Of a stretch of DNA of 64,000 nucleotides, positions 7,931 to 16,598 are shown piece after piece. The position numbers were made by a program, and so were the translations under genes. The notes under the pieces are model-generated. The model did not search any database and had not been told where the DNA came from. It saw only the letters and a program-made list of their open reading frames with translations. This DNA comes from Halomarina litorea (GTDB lineage Archaea > Halobacteriota > Halobacteria > Halobacteriales > Haloarculaceae): contig NZ_CP100448.1 in NCBI RefSeq assembly GCF_024227715.1, positions 3,059,655-3,123,654 of the forward strand. Reading direction: 5' to 3'. Numbering within the stretch: position 1 is the first letter of the stretch; every line of letters begins with the position of its first letter.

Positions 7931-8968
7931 TTACTCCTCGACCAGTTCCTCGTACTGTGCGCCCGTCTGTTTCAGCGTCGCCGTCGAGTAGAGGCGCTCG
8001 TGGGTGAAGGGGAGATGTTCGCCCGCGAGTTCGTCTATCTTCTCGTCGACCGCCTCCGGGTCGCGGCCGTGAATCATCGTGAACAGGTTGTACGGCCAGT
8101 CCTGGTCGGGGCGGCGCGGGCGATGGTAACAGAGCGTGACGTAGGGAAGACTACCGACTGCCTCGCCGCGCGTGTCGAGTTCGTCGTCTGGGACGTCCCA
8201 GACGACCATGCAGTTGGCGTCGAAGCCCGTCACGACGTGGTTGACGACACAGCCGACGCGCTTGACACACCCCGCATCCGTCAGCCGCAGGATTGCTTCG
8301 ACCACCTCCTCGGTAGTGGCGTCGATGGCGGCGGCCACGTCCGCGTACGGCGTCAGCGAGAGGGGGAACCCCGCCTGAATCTCCAGCAGGAGGCGACGGT
8401 CCAGCGCCGAGAGGTCGGCGGTGGCCTCCTCGCTGATGCGGGTGGCGCTGACGGTGGTCTCCACCAGCGATTCCCGCGCGAAGCGGTCGTCGTTGACGAC
8501 GGGGAACTCGAGGTCGATGTAGTAGTCCGTCAGCATCGGGAGGTTCAGCACCTCGCATCCCGTGCGCTCCTCGATTTCTGCGAGGATGCGGTCGCGCGTC
8601 GCACGGGACCCGGCGGTGACGACGAACCACATGTTCCACGGGTGGTCCCGGCGGTAGTTGTGGTTGACCTGCCGGTAGCCGTTGATGACCTCGGCCACCT
8701 CGTCGAAGCGCGCTTCGGGGGCCTGGACGGCCGCGAGCGTCGAACTCCCGATGACCGGCGGGTTGAGGACGGCCCCGAAGCGCCGGAAGACGCCCCGGTC
8801 GCGGAGGCGTTCGACGCGGGCCAGCGCCTCGGCCTCGCTCACGCCGAGTGCCGCGCCGACCCGCCGGAAGGGGCGCGGTTCGACGGGGAAGTCGCTCTGG
8901 TACTCGTCGATGAGGGCGGCGTCCACGTCGTCGAGGTCCGACCGCCAGTCGTCCGCCAGTGCGCTCAT
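7931..8968 (-). CDS. Fused siroheme decarboxylase AhbA-AhbB (Lrp/AsnC-like)
   Basis: The 345-residue protein contains two Lrp/AsnC-like halves in tandem, each with an N-terminal winged helix and a ligand-binding ferredoxin-like domain. The first half carries NHNYRRDHPWNMWFVV and the second CYHRPRRPDQDWPYNLFTMI, the two motifs that place it with AhbA/AhbB (NirD/L-type) siroheme decarboxylases rather than with true regulators. The enzyme converts siroheme to 12,18-didecarboxysiroheme in the archaeal heme route. In many organisms A and B are separate subunits; here they are one chain. Other ahb genes are not in the window. A regulator function is possible but less likely. Confidence 0.8.
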   Translation of the reverse strand: MSALADDWRSDLDDVDAALIDEYQSDFPVEPRPFRRVGAALGVSEAEALARVERLRDRGVFRRFGAVLNPPVIGSSTLAAVQAPEARFDEVAEVINGYRQVNHNYRRDHPWNMWFVVTAGSRATRDRILAEIEERTGCEVLNLPMLTDYYIDLEFPVVNDDRFARESLVETTVSATRISEEATADLSALDRRLLLEIQAGFPLSLTPYADVAAAIDATTEEVVEAILRLTDAGCVKRVGCVVNHVVTGFDANCMVVWDVPDDELDTRGEAVGSLPYVTLCYHRPRRPDQDWPYNLFTMIHGRDPEAVDEKIDELAGEHLPFTHERLYSTATLKQTGAQYEELVEE

Positions 8969-9051
8969 CGTCCCCCGTTGGGGCCACGGAACTTACAGGC
9001 TATCGGTTCCCGGCCGGGAACGCCTATCGGCACGCCGCCCCTCGGTGGCGT

Positions 9052-9936
9052 ATGGACACGGCACTCGCCGACATGAGCGACCGGGTGGTCCTGCTGACGG
9101 GCGCGACGAGCGGAATCGGGCGCGTCGCCGCCGAACGACTCGCGGAACGAGGGGCCGAACTCGTCCTCGTGGGCCGGGATCGCGAACGGGGGCGCGAGAC
9201 GCTTCACGAGGTGCGTGCTCGCGGTGGCGACGGGATCTTCGTCCGGACGGACCTCGCCGACCCGGAGGCGGTCCGGGGCCTCGCACGCGAGGTCGAATCG
9301 CGCTACGACCGACTGGACGTACTGGTGAACAACGCCGCCCTCTCGCTCCCGAAGCGCGAGGTCCTCGATTACCCGGGCGGTCGTGTCGAGAAGGTGCTCG
9401 CGGTGAACCACCTCGCGCCGTACCTGCTGACCCGCGAACTGCTGGACCGCCTGACCGAGAGCGCCCCCGCCCGCGTCGTCACCACCTCCTCCGGGGTCCA
9501 GTTCCGCGGCGACCTCGAACTGGACGACCCCGCCCTCGATGGCGGGTACGACGCTCTCGACGCCTACGCGCGGTCGAAACTCGCGAACGTGGTCTTCACG
9601 ACCGAACTCGCGGCCCGCCTGCCCGACGGTGTTACCGCGAACGCCTACCACCCCGGGTTCGTCCCCGGCAGCGGCCTCTACCGCGACGTCTCGCTCCCGG
9701 TGCGGGTCGGCGTCGGTCTCGCGAGGCGCCTCCCGTTCGCGGGCACCTCCGTCGCGGACGGCGGCGCGGGCCTCGCGTACCTCGCCGCCTCGCCCGACGT
9801 GGCCGACGTGTCGGGGGAATACTTCGTACGGACCGAGCGCGGCGACTACGACGACAGGGCCGACGACCCCGCCCTGCGGCGGGGGCTGTGGGAGGTGAGC
9901 GCGGCTCTGCTCGGCGTCGACCCCGACTGGCCCTGA
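9052..9936 (+). CDS. Short-chain dehydrogenase/reductase (retinol dehydrogenase-like)
   Basis: A 294-residue classical SDR. TGATSGIG at residues 16-23 binds the dinucleotide, VLVNNAAL near residue 92 is the NNA motif, TTSSG carries the catalytic Ser, and YARSK holds the catalytic Tyr and Lys. The arrangement and AYHPGFV after the active site resemble retinol-dehydrogenase-like oxidoreductases, but many of these act on other alcohols or ketones. It is divergent from the AhbAB gene with an 83-nt gap. Substrate unknown. Confidence 0.85.
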   Translation: MDTALADMSDRVVLLTGATSGIGRVAAERLAERGAELVLVGRDRERGRETLHEVRARGGDGIFVRTDLADPEAVRGLAREVESRYDRLDVLVNNAALSLPKREVLDYPGGRVEKVLAVNHLAPYLLTRELLDRLTESAPARVVTTSSGVQFRGDLELDDPALDGGYDALDAYARSKLANVVFTTELAARLPDGVTANAYHPGFVPGSGLYRDVSLPVRVGVGLARRLPFAGTSVADGGAGLAYLAASPDVADVSGEYFVRTERGDYDDRADDPALRRGLWEVSAALLGVDPDWP

Positions 9937-9990
9937 CGCGCCCACCACCGGAGGGGTAGAGCGAAAACCCCTCGCGCCGTACCCCCGGAC

Positions 9991-10500
9991 ATGAGCGCAC
10001 CCCCCCAGAACGTCCCCGACTGGGTCACGCTGACCGACGGCGAGGAGGTGGTCTGGTCCGGGCAACCGAGCATCTACCCCATCCTGTCGTCGCTCGTCGC
10101 GGGCTTCCTCGTCGCCCTCGGCGGGTTCGTCCTCTACATCCTGCTCCCGCAGGACCTCGCGTTCCGGTGGGTCGTCTACCTGCTCGTCCCCCTCGGGGTC
10201 CTCCTGATGGGCGTCGCGTACGTCCGCCACACCGCGACGCGCTACGTCGTCACCACCAACGAGGTGTACAAGAAGACGGGGCTGTTCTCTCGGGACGTCA
10301 CCAGCCTCCGCCTCGACCGGGTGCAGAACACCTCCTTCTCCCAGTCGCTCGGCCAGCGCCTGCTCTCGTACGGCGACGTCAACGTCGACACCGCCGGCAC
10401 CGGCGGCACCGAGATAACCTTCGAGAGCGTCGCGAACCCACAGAAGGTGAGCAGCCTGCTCACCCGTCAACTCGACCGGACGACCCCGCGGGCGAACTGA
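9991..10500 (+). CDS. PH domain-containing membrane protein (YdbS-like)
   Basis: A 169-residue protein with two membrane segments (about residues 30-50 and 58-76) followed by a bacterial PH domain of the YdbS/bPH2 type (PF03703), recognised by ATRYVVTTNEVYKKTGLFSR and the strand pattern after it. The N-terminus GEEVVWSGQPS is also typical. Such proteins sit in the membrane with the PH domain in the cytoplasm; their role is mostly unknown. It stands alone between the SDR and a convergent acetyltransferase. Confidence 0.85.
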   Translation: MSAPPQNVPDWVTLTDGEEVVWSGQPSIYPILSSLVAGFLVALGGFVLYILLPQDLAFRWVVYLLVPLGVLLMGVAYVRHTATRYVVTTNEVYKKTGLFSRDVTSLRLDRVQNTSFSQSLGQRLLSYGDVNVDTAGTGGTEITFESVANPQKVSSLLTRQLDRTTPRAN

Positions 10501-10504
10501 GTCC

Positions 10505-11041
10505 CTAGAGGTCGAGGCCGAGGACGACCATCTCCGGGCCGTCCTGCACCGAGAACGGTTCGTGGAGCGTCACCCACCCTCGGTCGGCGTAGAGCGCCCG
10601 CGCACCACCGTTGTCCACGCCGGTCGTGAGTACGCTCGTCGACTGCGGCCGGTCCGCGAGGAGGGCGTCGTGCAGGGCACCGCCCACGCCCTGCCTGCGG
10701 GCGTGGGCGACCACCCCGAGTTCGACGAACTCGAAACAGTCGGCGAGCCAGCGGTCGGCCCGCGCGTCGGGGAGCGCCGCGGCGAGTTCCCCGCGGTAGT
10801 ACTGGCCCGGGCGCGACTCGTAGCCGTAGGCGTACCCGAGGACCGTCCCCGGCGACGCGACCGACCCCCCGGTCGCGGCCACCAGCCCCCGGTAGCCGGG
10901 GAACTGCGCGTGTCGCCGGAACATCGTCTCGGCCGTCGCCCGGTCGGGCCGCCCGTGTGGCGACCTGCCGAAGACCCCCCAGTAGCAGTCCACCGCGCGG
11001 TCGAACGCCGGCGTGTCGGGAACCAGCGGCAGGAGGTTCAC
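10505..11041 (-). CDS. GNAT-family N-acetyltransferase
   Basis: A 178-residue single-domain acetyltransferase. ELGVVAHARRQGVGGALHDAL contains the R/Q-x-x-G-x-G/A acetyl-CoA pyrophosphate loop (RRQGVGGA), and DNGGARALYADRGW is the usual C-terminal strand-helix motif. The acceptor substrate cannot be predicted. The gene faces the PH-domain gene with only a few bases between stops. Confidence 0.8.
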   Translation of the reverse strand: MNLLPLVPDTPAFDRAVDCYWGVFGRSPHGRPDRATAETMFRRHAQFPGYRGLVAATGGSVASPGTVLGYAYGYESRPGQYYRGELAAALPDARADRWLADCFEFVELGVVAHARRQGVGGALHDALLADRPQSTSVLTTGVDNGGARALYADRGWVTLHEPFSVQDGPEMVVLGLDL

Positions 11042-11143
11042 GGTGGGGAGAGGCCGTCAGGGGGCAAGTCGGTTGTGGCCCGGCCGGCGGCCTGCGCAGC
11101 GACCGAACGCAACGCTTTCGGGCGTTCCGCCCGCAGTTCGACC

Positions 11144-12256
11144 ATGAGCGACGAATTCGGCGAGTGGCCGCTGAAGCGCCTCATGACCGACGTCGTGGGG
11201 TCGGGCCACAAGTCCGCCGACGACATGACGCGCGAACAGGCCCGCGAGGCGTTCGCCCGCATCCTCGGCGACGAACCGGACCCCACCACCCTCGGCGCGT
11301 TCTGGCTGGCCAACCGCTGGAAGCGCAACACACCCGAGGAACTGGGCGCGTACGTCGACGTGATGGCCGAGGAGTCGGTCGAGTTCGCCGCGCCCGACTG
11401 CGACCCCGTCGACTGCGGGGCGAACTACGACGGCAAAGGTCGGACGGCCATCCTCGGCGTCGGAGCGGGTCTCGTCGCCGCCGCCGCGGGCACGCCCGTC
11501 GTCGCCCACTCGGGCGACCGCGTCCCCACGCAGAAACAGGACGCCTACAAGCACGTGCTGGACGAACTCGGCGTCGAGACGGACCTCGCACCCGAGGAGT
11601 CGGCGGAGATGACCGACGAGGTCGGCTTCGGTTTCTACTACCAGCCCAACTTCAACCCCGGCGTGGCGGGCATCGAGGGTCGCCGCGACCAGATGGGTGT
11701 GCGCACGTTCGTCAACACCATCGAGACGCTCGCGAACCCCGCCGAGGCGGACGTCCACCTCGGCAGTTTCTACCACCTCCCCTACGCGAAACGCATCATC
11801 GACACGTTCGAGGCGAGCGAACGCTCCGACGTGGGCCGCGTCGTCATGTTTCAGGGGATGGAGGGGTACGACGACATCCGCCCCGGGTCGACCACCGTCG
11901 CCGTCGGTGAGATTCCCGAGTCGCGGCGCGACTCGGGAGCTAACCGGAACGGAGACCGTTCCGGTGATGACGGCGAGATGGAGGACTTCACCATCGAGAC
12001 GCCCGACTACGGCATGGACTTCGAGAACGAGGACCTCGCCGTGGAGGACGTCGCCGCCGACTCCGCGCGCATCACCGAGGAAGTGCTGGCGGGCGAACGC
12101 GACGACGAGTTCGCCGACGCCATCGCGCTGAACGGCGCGTTCCGCATCTTCGCCCGCGACGACTGCGATTCGCTGGAGGAGGGACTGGAGACCGCTCGCG
12201 CAGTCATCGAGGACGGGAGCGCCGCCGAGCGACTGGCCGCCCTGCGCGACTTCTGA
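11144..12256 (+). CDS. Anthranilate phosphoribosyltransferase-like protein (TrpD/YbiB family)
   Basis: The 370-residue protein follows the TrpD fold: an N-terminal helical domain with LTREQA-like sequence (MTREQAREAF), the glycine-rich GVGAGLVAAAAGTPVVAHSG phosphoribosyl-binding region, and MGVRTFVNTIETLANPAEA matching the TrpD GxRTxxNxxxPLxNP motif. Key TrpD loops are altered (DCGANYDGKGRT in place of GTGGD), as in nucleic-acid-binding YbiB-type paralogues, so it may not make tryptophan; no trp genes adjoin it. Near residue 258 the sequence is interrupted by about 18 residues (SRRDSGANRNGDRSGDDG) encoded by two perfect DNA hairpins, which looks like an in-frame insertion. Confidence 0.75.
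   Translation: MSDEFGEWPLKRLMTDVVGSGHKSADDMTREQAREAFARILGDEPDPTTLGAFWLANRWKRNTPEELGAYVDVMAEESVEFAAPDCDPVDCGANYDGKGRTAILGVGAGLVAAAAGTPVVAHSGDRVPTQKQDAYKHVLDELGVETDLAPEESAEMTDEVGFGFYYQPNFNPGVAGIEGRRDQMGVRTFVNTIETLANPAEADVHLGSFYHLPYAKRIIDTFEASERSDVGRVVMFQGMEGYDDIRPGSTTVAVGEIPESRRDSGANRNGDRSGDDGEMEDFTIETPDYGMDFENEDLAVEDVAADSARITEEVLAGERDDEFADAIALNGAFRIFARDDCDSLEEGLETARAVIEDGSAAERLAALRDF
11914..11965. repeat. Two tandem perfect hairpins inside the TrpD-like gene
   Basis: The first hairpin (11914-11938) has an 11-bp perfect stem and the loop GGC; the second (11943-11965) has a 10-bp perfect stem and the loop AGA, with four bases between them. The block keeps the reading frame and encodes a charged, low-complexity run. 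The architecture, perfect stems with three-base loops in tandem, matches the intergenic multi-hairpin repeat. Confidence 0.8.
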
Positions 12257-12270
12257 GGCGACTCGAAGTC

Positions 12271-12478
12271 TCAGACGCCCTCGGGGTGGCGTTCACCCCA
12301 CGCCCGAGTGCGTCGATGGCGGGGTCGAGCGACCGACCCGCCTCGGTCAGCGAGTAGACGGCGCGGACGGGTTTCTCCGAGCGAACCTCGCGGTCGACGA
12401 GGCCCGCCTCCTGCAGGCCGTCGAGCGTCTCCGAGCGTACCTTGTTCGAGAGGCCCTCGACGCCGAGTTCCGAGAAGC
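12271..12478 (-). pseudogene. Truncated, frameshifted HxlR-family regulator
   Basis: On the minus strand the translation FSELGVEGLSNKVRSETL, then LVDREVRSEKPVRAVYSLTEAGRSL, matches the C-terminal two-thirds of an HxlR winged-helix regulator. The start codon and the N-terminal helix with the family's sensing cysteine are gone; the sequence upstream (12479-12630) is unrelated and holds short GAGTGAA-type motifs. After IDALG the frame shifts: only by moving one base does the natural ending WGERHPEGV-stop appear at 12271. So it is both 5'-truncated and frameshifted. Confidence 0.75.
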
Positions 12479-12630
12479 TCCGAGACGCGAGCGGTGGCCG
12501 AAGGGAGCCGCGAGCAGGGCGGTTCGGAAGACGCGAGTGAAGCGATTCGGCGGTCGTCGTGGGTTCGCGGCTTCGCCGTGCGTCATCTCGCGGTTCTCAC
12601 TCGTCGCACCGCGACTCGCTCCGAACCGCA

Positions 12631-13605
12631 CTACTCCCTGAGTATCGCCACGTTCGCCAGCGCCTGCCCCGCCGTCACCGTCGCCTCCCGGGTGAGGGCG
12701 TATAGCAGGCCGTCGCGGTCCGCACGCACGTCCTGTAGCGCCTCGTAGGTCGTCGGATCGTAGACGGTGCCGAGCGGGTCGCCCTCCTCCACCCGCTGGC
12801 CGACCGCCGCGCCGGGGGCCGGACAGTACAGCCCCGAGTCCGTCGCCGGGACGCGCCCGAGGTGGTTCCGGGCGAGCACCCGGTCGCCGGGGGCGTCCGG
12901 GTCGCCGGCGAACAGGCCGAGTTCCCGCAGGACGCCCCGAAGCCCTGCACAGCCCGCCCGAATCGCGGGTTCGACCAGTTGCTTGTTGTGCGCGAGTTCG
13001 GGGGTGATGGCGGGGATACCTGCCTCGCTGGCGGCGACGCGGAACTTGCCGTCGAAGCCACGGTCGGCCCACTCGACGTCGGCCTCCTCGCCGGCGGGTT
13101 CGCCGAGGAGGAGGTCCGTCCCGAACGCCTCCGCCAGCGCGCGAGAGGCGTCGTGGCCCTCGCGGAAGACGACGTGGGTGAGCATGTCCGGCGCGCCGGT
13201 GTGGAGGTCCACGACGGCGTCGGCCTCCTTCGCGTACTCCCAGAGAGTGGCGGCCATGCGCTCGTGGAGCGTTCCGTCCGGGTCGCCGGGCCAGACGCGG
13301 TTCATGTTGGAGTGGACGGCGTCCAGTTGCTCGGGCGTGGTGTAGGAGACGCGGTCGAAGGTGAGGGGGTCCGCGACGGGGACGGCGACGACGCGACCCG
13401 ACAGGTCGGCCGAGAGGAGGTGGGCGTGGAGTCGCCGGAGCACCTCGGTCCCGTTTATCTCGCGGCCGTGCTGGGCGGCCTGGACGTACAGCGTCGGGCC
13501 GTCGTCGTCCCCTGCCTCGCCCGTGTAGGTGTGGATCGTCGTCTCGACGGCGACGCCCGAGGGGAGGCGAGCGAGCGTCACCCGCCTCGCGGTGTGGTGG
13601 GCCAT
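12631..13605 (-). CDS. Succinylglutamate desuccinylase/aspartoacylase-family zinc hydrolase
   Basis: The 324-residue protein matches the AstE/ASPA group of zinc carboxypeptidase-like enzymes. QHGREINGTE supplies zinc ligands His46 and Glu49, and VDLHTG supplies His135. The C-terminal part, with CPAPGAAVGQRVEEGDPLG, forms the beta-rich domain common in archaeal members. These enzymes deacylate N-acyl amino acids or related amides; the actual substrate is unknown. It starts with MAHHTARR and is divergent from a small membrane-protein gene. Confidence 0.8.
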   Translation of the reverse strand: MAHHTARRVTLARLPSGVAVETTIHTYTGEAGDDDGPTLYVQAAQHGREINGTEVLRRLHAHLLSADLSGRVVAVPVADPLTFDRVSYTTPEQLDAVHSNMNRVWPGDPDGTLHERMAATLWEYAKEADAVVDLHTGAPDMLTHVVFREGHDASRALAEAFGTDLLLGEPAGEEADVEWADRGFDGKFRVAASEAGIPAITPELAHNKQLVEPAIRAGCAGLRGVLRELGLFAGDPDAPGDRVLARNHLGRVPATDSGLYCPAPGAAVGQRVEEGDPLGTVYDPTTYEALQDVRADRDGLLYALTREATVTAGQALANVAILRE

Positions 13606-13694
13606 ACCGGGAATCTGGGCGTTCGCAGGCTTGTAGGTACGGGCCGGCGTGTAACGGGCGGCTACTTATCCCCCGTCCGGTCGTCCATCGGGCC

Positions 13695-14054
13695 ATGGCA
13701 ACCTTCACTGGCATCGCGGCGTCCATCGTCGGGTTCCTCGTGAGCCTGCTCGTCGGGGCGCTCGGCATCTACATCGGCGCGAGTCTCATCGCCAAGGTCG
13801 AAGACTACACGTACGCCATCGTGACGGCGCTCATCGGGTCGCTCGTCTGGTGGCTCCTCGGGTGGGTTCCGTTCCTCGGTCCCATCCTCGCGCTCGTGGC
13901 CTACATCTGGGTCATCAACCGGCGCTACCCCGGCGGGTGGGGGAGCGCCATCGGTATCGCCCTCGTCGCGTGGCTGGCGACGCTCGTGGTCGTGTTCATC
14001 CTCGCCTTCGTCGGACTCGTCCCGGCGGACGTGACGGGCGTCCCCGGCGTCTGA
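13695..14054 (+). CDS. Small integral membrane protein, hypothetical
   Basis: A 119-residue hydrophobic protein with about four membrane segments and the central motif WVPFLGPILALVAYIWVINR. The TACTTATC box upstream (about 13660) would allow a near-leaderless transcript. I do not recognise a functional family. It lies between the aspartoacylase-like gene and cyclophilin. Confidence 0.75.
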   Translation: MATFTGIAASIVGFLVSLLVGALGIYIGASLIAKVEDYTYAIVTALIGSLVWWLLGWVPFLGPILALVAYIWVINRRYPGGWGSAIGIALVAWLATLVVVFILAFVGLVPADVTGVPGV

Positions 14055-14135
14055 GGGCGCGTCGACCGGCGCTTCGGACCTCAGAGCGCTCGCGCGACCG
14101 GCACGCTTTTTTGTCGGCTGTCCCTCCACGAACCG

Positions 14136-14654
14136 ATGAGCGACGACAACCCCACCGCCGTACTCCACACGAACCACGGCGACATCACGGTCGAACTGTT
14201 CGCCGAGCGTGCCCCGCGGACCGTCGAGAACTTCCTCGGTCTCGCCACCGGCTCCCAGGAGTGGGAAGACCCCGAGACGGGCGAGACGCGGACCGACCCG
14301 CTCTACGACGACGTGCTCTTCCACCGCGTCATCGAGGGCTTCATGATTCAGGGCGGGGACCCGACCGGCACCGGGCGCGGCGGCCCCGGCTACCAGTTCG
14401 ACGACGAGTTCCACGACGACCTCGGCCACGACGGCCCCGGCGTCCTCTCGATGGCGAACTCCGGCCCGAACACGAACGGCAGCCAGTTCTTCATCACGCT
14501 CGGCGCACAGCCACACCTCGACGGCCGCCACTCCGTCTTCGGGGAGGTCACCGACGGGATGGACGTCGTCGAGGAGATCGGCAACGTCGAGACCGACGGC
14601 AACGACCGACCCACCGAGGACGTCGTCCTCGAATCGGTCACCGTCTACCGGTAA
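14136..14654 (+). CDS. Peptidyl-prolyl cis-trans isomerase, cyclophilin type
   Basis: A 172-residue cyclophilin that speeds proline isomerisation during folding. [21 protein letters not shown] contains the catalytic Arg and the FMxQGG motif; [17 protein letters not shown] and [11 protein letters not shown] complete the active site (one residue of the usual Trp position is His). No signal peptide, so it is cytoplasmic. A T-rich box GCTTTTTTG about 30 nt upstream of the ATG fits a leaderless promoter. Confidence 0.95.
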   Translation: MSDDNPTAVLHTNHGDITVELFAERAPRTVENFLGLATGSQEWEDPETGETRTDPLYDDVLFHRVIEGFMIQGGDPTGTGRGGPGYQFDDEFHDDLGHDGPGVLSMANSGPNTNGSQFFITLGAQPHLDGRHSVFGEVTDGMDVVEEIGNVETDGNDRPTEDVVLESVTVYR

Positions 14655-14684
14655 GCACCGACTTCGACTTCGACGCTCGCCCAT

Positions 14685-16124
14685 TCACGACCCGCTCTTC
14701 ACGCCCGACTCGCCTCGGTAGGCGCGACCGATGGCCATCCACGTCCCCGAGCGGAAGCGGTAGTAGGTGATGGCGGCGGGGACGAACGCCTCGGCGACGA
14801 GCGCGACGTACAGTCCCCAGACCCCGAGTGGCGTCACCGCGCCGAGATAGGCGAGGGGGACGGCAAACAGGTACATCCCGGCCAGTTGCGCGTACAGCGG
14901 CCATCGGGTGTCGCCGCTGGCGCGGAGGGGGCCGACACAGCCCCCGTCGACGCCCCGGAAGACGACGCTGACGCAGGTGACGACGACGAACGCCGTCACC
15001 AGCGGGAGGATGGCCGGGTCGTCGACGAACAGGCGCGACACCTGTTCGGCGAAGACGAGGACGCTCGCGGCGAGGACGGCGTAGACAGCGACGGTGAACC
15101 GGAGGACGTCGCGGCCCCACGCGGCGGCCTCGCGTTCCTCCCCCCGACCGAGCGCCTGTCCGACGAGGGTGCTGGATGCGAGGCTGAACCCCCAGTTCGG
15201 CGTGTCCAGTAGGTCGCGGACCCGGAGGGCGACGACGAACGCCGCGGCGACGTTCGGGCCGAACAGCCCGACGATGGCGAGTTTCGGGAAGTCCGCCCCC
15301 CGACCGGCGAGGTTGCGCAAGAGGAGGGGCGTCCCGACGTCCGTCAGTTCTGCGAGCGTCGCCCGGTCCACGGCAGGACCGGCCGGGGAGACGCGCACCG
15401 GGAACGCGCCGACTCCCGGAAGCCGGCCCCGAATCAGGCCGACGGCGAACGCCCCCGTGACGACGACGTTACCGACGACGGTTCCGGCGGCCGCCCCCTC
15501 GACGCCCGTCCCGAGACCGAACAGGAGGACGGCGTTGACGACGACGTTGACCACCGCGCCGCCCGTCCGCAGGACCATCGGCGTCCACGCGTCGTCCGCG
15601 CCGACGAGGGTGCGACTGGCGATGAGATTGAGGGCGGCGAAGGGCATCCCCACGGCGACGGCACCGAGGTAGCGCGCGCCGTAGTCGAGCGCCGGCCCCG
15701 AGTCGAGGAGGCCGACGAGGGCGCGGGGGAACGCCCAGCAGAGGACGGCGACGGGGACGACGACGACCAGCGAGGCGAGGACGCTCGTCTTCACCGTCCG
15801 TTCGAGTTCCTCCTCGGCTCCCGCGCCGTAGAAGCGCGACACCATGCTGATAGTGCCGCCGGCGACGCCCCCGCCGAGCGTGAACGCCAGGCCCCAGAAC
15901 GGCGTGGCGAACCCGACGCCCGCGATGGCCGCCGGTCCGAGGGCGAGGCCGACCATCGCCACGTCCGCCGCCGACTTCGACATCCGGGCGATACCGGTGA
16001 CGATGCGGGGCCACGAGAGGTCGGTGGCGCGCACCACGCTCCGCCGGTCCACGAGACCGAGTTGGGCGAGTGCCGCCCCGACGAGCAGGATGACCGACCG
16101 GACCGGGTTGTAGCGGGAGGGCAC
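14685..16124 (-). CDS. MATE-family efflux transporter
   Basis: A 479-residue protein with about twelve hydrophobic segments in two similar halves, as in MATE multidrug and toxin extrusion proteins that use Na+ or H+ gradients. Family-like stretches include MVGLALGPAAIAGVGFATPF in the first half and LVGQALGRGEEREAA in the second. I chose the GTG start (PSRYNPVRSV follows) because longer starts cross the promoter region shared with the divergent ferredoxin gene. Substrate unknown. Confidence 0.9.
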   Translation of the reverse strand: MPSRYNPVRSVILLVGAALAQLGLVDRRSVVRATDLSWPRIVTGIARMSKSAADVAMVGLALGPAAIAGVGFATPFWGLAFTLGGGVAGGTISMVSRFYGAGAEEELERTVKTSVLASLVVVVPVAVLCWAFPRALVGLLDSGPALDYGARYLGAVAVGMPFAALNLIASRTLVGADDAWTPMVLRTGGAVVNVVVNAVLLFGLGTGVEGAAAGTVVGNVVVTGAFAVGLIRGRLPGVGAFPVRVSPAGPAVDRATLAELTDVGTPLLLRNLAGRGADFPKLAIVGLFGPNVAAAFVVALRVRDLLDTPNWGFSLASSTLVGQALGRGEEREAAAWGRDVLRFTVAVYAVLAASVLVFAEQVSRLFVDDPAILPLVTAFVVVTCVSVVFRGVDGGCVGPLRASGDTRWPLYAQLAGMYLFAVPLAYLGAVTPLGVWGLYVALVAEAFVPAAITYYRFRSGTWMAIGRAYRGESGVKSGS

Positions 16125-16221
16125 GATCGGCCCTCCGTCCGGGTCGGATAAACCGGTTGAGATACCGTCATCCGGGCGTGGGACCGACAGCGCCAAACCC
16201 GCCCGCCGCGAACCCCCGTCG

Positions 16222-16557
16222 ATGGCCGACGAGCCAATCGACCCGAGCACCATCGGGGAGGCAGACGCCCCGCCGGTGTCCGAGAAACCCTACAAGATCA
16301 TCTTCGAGGCCAACAAGTGCATCGCCGCCGGGCGGTGTGCTGAGGTGTCCGCGAACTGGGAGATGGACCTCGGGAGCGGCATCGCCAAGCCCCTGACGTA
16401 CTTCTTCGACGAGTCGGAACTCGACCACAACGTCCGCGCCGCAGAGGTGTGTCCCGCGAAGAAAGACCGCGGCGTCATCCACGTCGTGGACCGCCGGACG
16501 AACGAGGAAGTCTCGCCCGACCCGCACGGCGACGGGACGCTGAGCGTCGACTGGTAG
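16222..16557 (+). CDS. Single-cluster ferredoxin (probably 3Fe-4S)
   Basis: A 111-residue acidic ferredoxin. The cluster motif is C33-IAAGR-C39 with C77-P, that is three cysteines in a C-x5-C...CP pattern seen in 3Fe-4S ferredoxins, some of which feed cytochrome P450 or other oxygenases; a 4Fe-4S cluster with a non-Cys ligand is the alternative. The sequence around it (YKIIFEANKCIAAGRCAEVS) is well conserved in haloarchaea. No redox partner is adjacent. It is divergent from the MATE gene. Confidence 0.85.
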   Translation: MADEPIDPSTIGEADAPPVSEKPYKIIFEANKCIAAGRCAEVSANWEMDLGSGIAKPLTYFFDESELDHNVRAAEVCPAKKDRGVIHVVDRRTNEEVSPDPHGDGTLSVDW

Positions 16558-16562
16558 ACCAC

Positions 16563-16577
16563 AACGGATTTTCCGTT
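16563..16577 (+). terminator. Hairpin with T loop after the ferredoxin gene
   Basis: A small hairpin, AACGG-ATTTT-CCGTT, begins six bases after the ferredoxin stop and precedes the tRNA. It may end the ferredoxin transcript. Confidence 0.35.
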
Positions 16578-16598
16578 CGCTCGCGGAGTACTCTCTGC

